Source: Fulvia fulva
Lineage: Eukaryota; Ascomycota; Dothideomycetes; Mycosphaerellales; Mycosphaerellaceae
NCBI RefSeq assembly: GCF_020509005.1
Contig: NC_063013.1
Location: 2,666,001-2,730,000 of the forward strand
DNA: 64,000 nucleotides
Direction: 5' to 3'
How positions within the stretch are numbered: the stretch's first letter is position 1; each line of letters starts with the position of its first letter. The notes below the pieces were generated by a model. The model saw only the letters and a program-made list of their open reading frames with translations, ran no database searches and was not told the origin of the DNA. Shown piece after piece: positions 56,641 through 64,000 of this stretch. A program made the translations under genes and the position numbers.

Positions 56641-57329
56641 CAGGGTGACTAGAACCTCGAAACAGGCTAGCTTTAGAGCTATATATCTAGATAGGCATCC
56701 GGTACGGACAGTTGCTTTGTCTATTAATATATATAGCCTACTACTAATCTCAAGACTAGGATTTAGATACTAGCTTAAGATTATTAATAGCTTCTCTAGG
56801 AAGAAGTAGACCTTTCCTCTTAGGAAAAGAGAAGATGCTCTAGTTACTCTCTAGAACTAGACGATCAAAGCAGAGAGGCAATTATTAGCGTAGCTAAAAG
56901 TAGTAAGGCTTAATAATATAAAAGAACTTATTATATTAGTAAAGTAGTAGAAGAAGGATTTAGGGATTAGGCTCGAGCTTACTAAGGTATATATCTCTCT
57001 ATAGAATGGACTAGTTAAGAGGTTAATATAAACCTTAGAGGACTCTATAAGGGTAATGCTTAAAGAGGCTAAAATTTCGGTTAAACTTTAGCCTAAAGTA
57101 CTAGAGGCCTAAACTTATATAAGGAACAAACTACTAAATAGCCTAGATTACGATAGGTTTAAGGTTTTACTAGATAAGGCTTTTAATAGTATTAAACCGA
57201 CTATTAACTATTTGAAAGTTTAGGGATATAAAGCTATTATCTATATAGACATAAGTATACTATTAACTAGTAATAGACTAATATATCGATTAGAGACACG
57301 TACGACGTACTATTCGAAAGCGCCTATTA

Positions 57330-58900
57330 AGGCTATTACCTAACGAGAATAAGAGTAGCGCGCCTACGCTAGCGGCCGCGCAATTGCTACGGAAAGCGAC
57401 TAGAAAATAGGAATCTACCTCCTATCCGACTAGACTCTAAAATTACGGAGCCGCGGAGGTAAATTGCCTATTTAGGCAACTTCTAACCTTAGCCGTAGCT
57501 AAAGTATAGCGACATAGAGACTAGATCCTAAGCCTAACTTACGAGTATTAAGTAGCTCGCGAGGGACACCTAAATCTCTATAAACGGGTATATAATATAG
57601 AAACCTAGCTAGTAGTAACTAATCCTTTAATAGCTAAGCTAATAACTAACCTAGTAATAGTAAGATAATAGCTAACGATAATATACTAAGGGCCTAAGAA
57701 AGGCATAACGAACGCTAGCCGCCCCCGGCCCCTCCGCGTAGATAGAATTATATAAAGAAGCCTAGGTAATACTAGACGAAGACGAATACCTAGCCCGAGT
57801 ATATAAGAATATAATCGCGTAGCTCCTTAGTATACTTAAGGCACTCGAACACTAGACCCTAAGAACGATCTACTAGACTATATAGTACGTAATATAATAG
57901 AAGAACCCTACGTAGGCTATAATCGCCGCGGGACACTACCCGGCCTAGCCCTAGAGGACTAATAACGCGATCCGAGTCTACGTTACCGACCCGGAGGAGA
58001 AAAGGGAACTCGAGGGCCTTACGAGTAAGGAGTTCGTAGATAGAATCGGCCGGAAGGAGATCGTAGGAGCGAAGGTAGAGCTAAGGGGGGTAGTAAGGCT
58101 TTTTACCGTATAGGAGACAGACCGATAAAGACTCGAGACGTATAAGGAATAGATAACTAAAGTAGTAAAGTTAGCGAAGGTCTCCTACTAACAATTTATA
58201 GTAATAGCCTACGGGGTCCCTAGAACCTTTAAGGTCGAAAATGACCTCCCCTAGCTATAAATATAGAACTAGAGCACATCCCTAGGAGTACGCTTCTCTA
58301 AGGCCGTCTAGCTATATAGGAGCGTCGAACTAATAAAGACATACTCCTCGTTAATCGTCTAGATAGTAAATATAGAATAAGTAAACCTTGTCCTAGATAA
58401 AGGACTATACTAGAACTACGAACGTCTTAATACGGAAATCTACTAGAGTAGCTATAGAGTACTCTAATGCTTTAACTACTAATAGTACGGACATATCGCC
58501 CCGAAATATACGGAGAAGACCCCGAAGTACCTATACTACGTAGGCCTATACTAGGGAAAGTAATGCCTACGAGAAGAAGTAAGGTACGTATACTATAGCC
58601 GGAAACACCCGGCGTACTCGAGCTAATGCCTAACCCGGATCGCCGTAAAAGGGAAGGCTAACTAAGTATAAATAACGACCCTAGCGAGGTACCCTACCTC
58701 GTAGTAAGGTAGCGCTTAATATAAAGGCTTTAAGGCGGTAAAAGGAAAGAGAACGGAGGAGGTAACAAGGGGCACCCTACGGAGTACGTACCCGCCGCTA
58801 GGACGGCTAAGGGGGCTAAATAGGGTAGTAAACGAGATAGGACAGATACGGATTTTTAGAACACCCCTACCGGCCGAAGGCCTACTAACCTAAGAGGAAG
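57330..58900 (+). pseudogene. LINE ORF1 remnant (second lineage)
   Basis: A frame with TAG/TAA stops, with the conserved YGVPRTFKV block near 58,210 and the zinc-knuckle region at about 58,465-58,640. Several Cys/His positions have changed to Tyr, consistent with RIP. Confidence 0.75.
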
Positions 58901-58949
58901 ATACGATAACCGTCGGTACTATCTAAGCCCGGAGCACCCCTATAGATAT

Positions 58950-61900
58950 TATCCTAGCCAGCCCGTAATAGTAGTATAGGACGACCTTACTATTATATAG
59001 TATAGCGTTAATTGAAGCAAAGATAAGGTCTAGCTCTACTTCCTATAAGAACTCGACTACTAAAAGCACTATGTCGTAGCGCTATAGGAACCTTAGACTA
59101 ACCTATATACAAGTAAACCGGCAACCTATAATGACTAACGATACTATACGGTAATCGGTAGGGGTATAGGACATACCCTAAGAATATATACCTACGTAAG
59201 TAAGGCTATTAGTATAGAAGTATAGAAGGTCGTACTATAGCTAGAGGGCTACTAGGGGGACATAACGACAATCGATATAGTAATAGGCTAGGGAACCGTC
59301 CAAATCTATAACGTCTATAACCCTCCTCTATAAGGACGAACGAGTAGAGACCTAGGAACCCTAGCTACGCTAGACTAGATACTCAAACAAGGGGATATAT
59401 ACTAAGCCCTAGTAGGCGACTTTAACCTTTACTACCCGTAATAGGGTCTAGACTTCACCCCTCTATACGTATACCTAGGAGGCAAGTTGCTAGAAATTAC
59501 CGCGAGCCGCGATATAGAACTAGCGACCCTAAAGGGTATAGAGACGTAGAAGGCGAGATTAAGCGTAAGTACGATTAACCTATACTTCCTCTTAAGAGAG
59601 CTAGTAACGAGACTAGATAAGTGCCGCCTAAACCTCTTACTCGAAGTAGGATTAGACTACATCCCGATCTAGACAATAATCGAGGTAGGAGTCGAGGAGG
59701 AACCTATAGCGGAGCTACGCCTAAACTAGAAGAAGGCCCCGTAGGAGGAAATCCGAGACGAACTAGCGGTACGACTATACGATAATAGAGTAAATACGGG
59801 ACTAGAAACGGGAATAGAAGTAGAATAAGAAGCCGAGCTCGATAAAGAAGCCGAACGGATAACGACAGTTGTATAGGAGGTAGCTCGTTAGTATATACCC
59901 TATATTTAACCTTCTTAAAGACAGAAGCTATTCTAGACCCCGGCGTACGCGGAAAGGGTAAAGGAGGCGAGGAGGGCTAGACGAGAGTAGACAAAGGAGT
60001 ATAGATAAGCAATATAGGACGTATACTAAAGGGCTAGCTAAGCTAAGAAAGCCTAGATACTTCGGGACAAATAGCTAGACTAGAGAACGACGGTCGGGCT
60101 CGTAATAGAGAATCCTAACTAGATATAGCGACTAGCGAGGTAGGCGAGAGCTAGAGGGATAGAGAAGACGCCTTACTTCCCGCCTATAGTCGATATAACG
60201 GGGACGCTAAGGTTAACGCCGGAGGTAAAAGCGAAGGCGTTTACGGACTACTTCTTCTTAATATAAGTCGACGCGGACCTAACGGATATAGTAGGCACGT
60301 CGTACCCGGAACTACTAGACATATACTAGACAGTCTAGCTAGGCGAGATTAAGGCCGTAATAGGACAGCTTAAGGGAAGAAAGGCCCTAGGGCCCGATAA
60401 AATCCTAAACCTCCTACTAAAGGAATATAAAGAGGAAATCGCCCCGAGCCTAGCTAAGCTCTTTACTACTTGTCTACGGAAAGGCTACTATCCGAAGCCG
60501 TATAGAGACTCCCTAATAGTAGTTATCTAGAAGCTATAGAAGGAAGACTATAATAGGCTTAAGTTATATAGACCGATTATGCTCCTAAATATAGTAGGAA
60601 AGATCCTAGAGAAGGTAGTAGCCTAGAGACTTATAAAACTAGTCGAGGAGAACAATATCCTCCCGGAGATATAGATAGGAGAGAGAAGTAACCGCTTAAC
60701 CCTTACGGTAATAGAACTAATAACCGAATAGATCTAAACCCTCTAGTACTATAGACGGAATAGAATAGTATCGCTACTCTCCCTAGACATCTCCGGGGTA
60801 TTCGATAACGTCTCCTACGAAAGACTACTCTATATACTCCGATAGAAGGGAGTCCCCGTATAGGCTACGAAATTTATATACTCCTTCCTTAAAGAGAGGA
60901 CTACGAGAATAGTCCTCGGGAGGTATAAATCCGAAAGGGTATACGTAGAGACCGGAATCCCCTAAGGATCTACGCTATCCCCGATCCTATTCCTAATCTT
61001 TATAGCTGACCTCATCCCCTTACTTACGTCCCCTTAGACTTCGGCGTTAGGCTTCGTAGACGATATAAACATCCTAGCCTAGTCCGCGATAATAGAGGAA
61101 AACTATAGACTACTTACGGAGAGATATAGAGTATACGAGGCGTAGGCTAGACGCTACGGCGTCCGTTTTGCCCTAGAGAAATACAAGCTGATCCACTTTA
61201 GTAAAGCGAGGACCTACTATAATATATAGGCAACTATAATAATCTAGGGATACGAGACGAAGCCCTCCTCCGAACTCCGAGTACTAGGAATCTAGCTAGA
61301 CCCGAAGCTAAGCTAGAACCTATAGATTAAGAAGGCCTAGAATAGGGCATAAGTAAACGAGGCATTAATAACACGTCTTACTAAGTTAACGTAGGGAGCG
61401 ACCTTCGATAAAGCAAGAATAATATATAAACTAATCGTTCGACTAGCGATACTTTACGGGGTATAAATCTAGGGTACGGGGGAAGTCGATAAGCTAGTAC
61501 CGCGACGGATCGAATAGCCTCTTAATCGAACCTAAGTAGGCAACTTTAGGAGAACTCTCGGAGCGTATAAGACTATACCGACGAGAGTAGCCGAGATAGA
61601 GACCGGGATACTACCTATCCGTTACTATATCTAAGGGATAAGGATCTAATATACGGCGAAGACGATAGAGTACCTAGTATAGTAAACTATCTACGATAAG
61701 ACAGCACGAATTATATAGAGATATAGCCGGCTATATATAGGACCGTACGTAAGGAGGAGTTAGAAGCGGGACGACTTACGGGTTTTTAGGAAAGTATAAG
61801 GAACGCCGGAGTAGCTAGCGAGGGAGGAGGAGGAACGAAGAACCCGGGAAAAGAAGGAGAGTAAGAGAAAGTCCTAGAGCCTCGTAGAGTAGGTAGCCGG

Positions 61901-62430
61901 CTACCTATAGGAATAGGAATAGAACAGTAACCCGCTAGCGAGAATAGGCCCCCTAGCCCTACGAACCTTCTAGAGACATAAATACCTCCTATACCGCGAC
62001 TTTATAAGGGTAGAAGTAAGCGTAACAATCTAAATCCGGTCCGAATATATCGGGCTTAGGGCTTACTTATATAGGAGGAACGTCCTAGATATAGATAACC
62101 TAGCGTACGAGTATAGCTACCCGTTATATAACTAGGAATATATAGTCGTACGGTACCTATAGTAGGTAGAAGGGCGGAGTATATAGAGAGCGAGAGCAGC
62201 TAGACGCGACTACTAGTCGATCGTTACGAATAAGAGCGACGTATAGAGGATAGTACGTTAGGTCCTAAGATAAGGATACCTTACCTAGTTTAAACTAGCT
62301 AACGAGACGGAGGAGTAGATAGAGAAGAGGAGGAAGACTAAGGGGATGTAGACAGGGTAGTTATTAGGGCAGGCCTATAATACTAGTATACCCTCTATAA
62401 GGAAAGCGGGAAGGCAAATAATAGACAATA
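58950..62430 (+). pseudogene. LINE ORF2 remnant (second lineage): endonuclease and reverse transcriptase
   Basis: Endonuclease motifs are VALQEPQTN near 59,080 and GDFNL at 59415-59429. RT motifs are KGRKALGPDKIL near 60,380, LLSLDISGVFDNV near 60,775, and FVDD at 61053-61064. The remainder follows the same layout as the other LINE ORF2 remnants. Stops are mostly TAG. Confidence 0.83.
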
Positions 62431-62562
62431 GTAGTATAGAAGAGGAGAGGAGTTTTTACCGCGAGCGGTTTCCCCTTCGTAAGACAGAAGTACGTAGAAT
62501 AGCTATATAGGCTAGGAGGTACTATAACAGCTTAATAAACAATATATATATATAGACATAAG

Positions 62563-63906
62563 ATCCTAACCTTAATAGGTAAGAAGTGACAAGCTAATAA
62601 ATAGGGGTAAAGAAGTAGTGTTTATTAGGTATATTAAAAATATAGCTAAAGCCTAGCTCTTTTAGGAACTAGACATAAGAGCTGTTAAACAATACATATA
62701 TATAGACTTCTTTAAGGACTAGCCTAGAGGTGATATAGGTCTTAATGCTCTAATATTAAATCTACTAAGTAGTGTACTAGCTAGGAAGCCCTTAGGAAGG
62801 CCGAGGAAGAACGTATCCTTAGGACAATCTACTTACTATTTAGGCGTCTATTAAAGCACCCCCGAAATAGATTAGCTAATTAAGACTCCTATAGTCGCTT
62901 AGCCGAGAAAGCTGTTTATATAACTTCCCTAACCTCCGGAGAACGTAGGGGAATTTCAGAAAATCGATCAGCTAATTAAGACAAGCTCCCTAGACCCCTA
63001 GGAAATAGACGTTACTAGGTTATAAGTGACGATCCCTAAATTATCCCTTAGAAAGAGAAAGGCTGACTATAATTTGAAGGGCTATAATATGAAATAGAAA
63101 GCCCTAAAATCTATAGTCCCTAAGCCCGAACTAACTACTAAGTAGAAGAAGTAATAGACCTCTTAGAGAACCTTACTACTTTTTACTAAGCTTTCTTTAT
63201 AGCTATACAATTAGTAGACAGTTCAATACTATAGGATAGCGAATTCCTAGAAGAAGTGAAGGAAATGGCCTTTATAGTAACTATAGAAGCTATGATATAT
63301 AAGTAAGAGATCCTAATTCCAAAATCCTATAAGGATGCTATAAATAATAAGAAATAGGGACATCTTTAGAAGCAAGCAATCTAAAAGGAACTAGATGCTC
63401 TATAGAGTAATAATACCTAGGAAAATTCTGTTCTACTAAAGGGAGCAAATCTAGTTATATTAAGATAGGTCTTTAATATTAAGAGATGTATTAGTAGAGC
63501 TATTAAAAAGTTCAAGGCTAGAGTAGTTATAAGGGGCTTCTTATAGAAGTTTAGTGTTGACTTTATAGAGACATTTACACCTATAGTAAGACGGGATACT
63601 CTTAGGGTGTTTATAGCTATTATATATAAGAAGGATATTCATCTTTACTAAGTAGATATAAACAATATATTTATAGAAAGCACCCTCTATAAAGACATCT
63701 TTATATTACTACTACTAGCAGTTGAGCCTCTACTAAATAAAGTGTTTAAAATCCTTAAAAGCTTATATAGACTTAAGTAAGTAGCTAGAGATTAGAATCA
63801 ACTCTATATATTAAAGCTTAGAGAGATTAGATTTATATAGTTAGAAGTAGATCTATACCTACTTATCTATAAGAAGAGGGAGATTATAATCCTTATATAT
63901 ATAGAT
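62563..63906 (+). pseudogene. Copia pol remnant, linker and reverse transcriptase
   Basis: Readable through RIP stops: KELDALQSNNT, KGANLVILRQVFNIKR, FKARVVIRGFLQKF and SVDFIETFTPIVRRDTLRV, all typical of the copia RT (RVT_2). It is homologous to the minus-strand copy at 28,900-31,000. It ends at TATATAGAT (the RIPed start of the HVDD box) at 63906. Confidence 0.82.
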
Positions 63907-64000
63907 AGATAGATTTGTCATTCCCCTGTTCTAGGACCCTATCCGGCCTATATAGGTATATATCTATTGTTATATACAAAGGGAAACCCGAATAGGTGAA
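63907..64000 (-). mobile_element. 3' end of another LINE, minus strand, leaving the window
   Basis: The copia RT stops at 63906 and AGATAGATTTG follows, the complement of an (ATCT)n LINE tail. Read on the minus strand, GGGTTTCCCTTTGTATAT and CCTATATAGGCCGG resemble the last 100 bp of the other LINEs (GGTTTCCCCT...TATATAGGC). CA/TG are kept more here, so it may be younger. The rest lies beyond 64,000. Confidence 0.55.

Larger units (their letters stand above)
57256..62548 (+). mobile_element. Second full-length Tad1-like LINE lineage, RIPed
   Basis: Inserted in the copia integrase/linker region with the 14-bp duplication TATATAGACATAAG (57242-57255 and 62549-62562). The uninterrupted target can be read in the other copia copy at about 30,650-30,670. 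It is clearly diverged from the LINE at 32531-38442 at the protein level, so it is a separate lineage. The 3' end is AGCTTAATAAACAATATATA. Confidence 0.88.
56760..63906 (+). mobile_element. Ty1/copia fragment (plus strand), split by a LINE
   Basis: From about 56,945 to 57255 it matches, in reverse, the integrase end of the copia at 27995-32525. The match resumes at 62563 and runs through the linker and RT to 63906, where another element interrupts it just inside the RT catalytic box. No LTR lies inside the window. It is strongly RIPed. The sequence between 56,640 and 56,945 is RIPed and only provisionally assigned to this element. Confidence 0.82.

Noticed and set aside
1..64000. Telomere repeats, tRNA and rRNA genes
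   Set aside because: I saw no TTAGGG arrays and no recognisable tRNA cloverleaf or rRNA sequence on either strand. A systematic scan with a tRNA finder was not possible here.

Overview
The window reads as nuclear DNA of a filamentous ascomycete (Pezizomycotina). Three things point there: introns of 52-74 bp with GTRNGY-type donors and CTGAC/CTAAC-like branch points, fungal retroelement families, and pervasive repeat-induced point mutation (RIP). In the RIP-affected stretches CpA and TpG are nearly absent, TpA is in excess, CpG is kept, and coding remnants are full of TAG/TAA where CAG/CAA/TGG would stand. Genus and species cannot be named from the sequence.

Two small gene-bearing islands survive. 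The left island (1 to about 3,030) has the 3' end of a gene for an acidic nuclear-looking protein (3-836) and a two-exon gene for a 122-residue acidic, hydrophilic protein (2009-2432). The middle island (about 24,390-27,540) has a complete four-exon minus-strand gene for a 326-residue uncharacterised protein (25241-26412). Everything else, roughly 85-90% of the window, is transposable elements.

Block 1 (3,886-24,130) is a nested stack. A Fot1/pogo DNA transposon (TIRs 3886-3929 and 24070-24130, TA target) holds a dead minus-strand Ty3/gypsy chromovirus (5545-23932, 184-bp LTRs, TSD GCGAG). That dead element was hit twice inside its own gag: by an intact, un-RIPed plus-strand copy of the same family (10736-17957, TSD ATCTG, LTRs differing at 1 of 184 positions) and by a Tad1-like LINE (19038-22963, 16-bp TSD). 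The intact element has gag, and a -1-frame pol with protease, RT, RNase H, integrase and chromodomain. It also shows a textbook-looking frameshift signal and a Tf1-like self-priming arrangement.

Block 2 (27,725-32,525) is a diverged solo LTR of the same 184-bp length followed by a complete but defective minus-strand Ty1/copia element (235-bp LTRs, TSD AAAAC).

Block 3 (about 32,530-55,032) is a full-length RIPed Tad1-like LINE followed head-to-tail by five 3,318-bp units of an internally deleted, endonuclease-less LINE relative. The units share the same RIP mutations, so they seem to have been amplified after RIP.

Block 4 (55,033-64,000) holds a minus-strand LINE ORF1 remnant, a plus-strand copia fragment split by another full-length LINE (57256-62548, 14-bp TSD), and the 3' end of a further minus-strand LINE leaving the window. 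I found no tRNA, rRNA, CRISPR or biosynthetic cluster. The noteworthy biology is in the retroelements.
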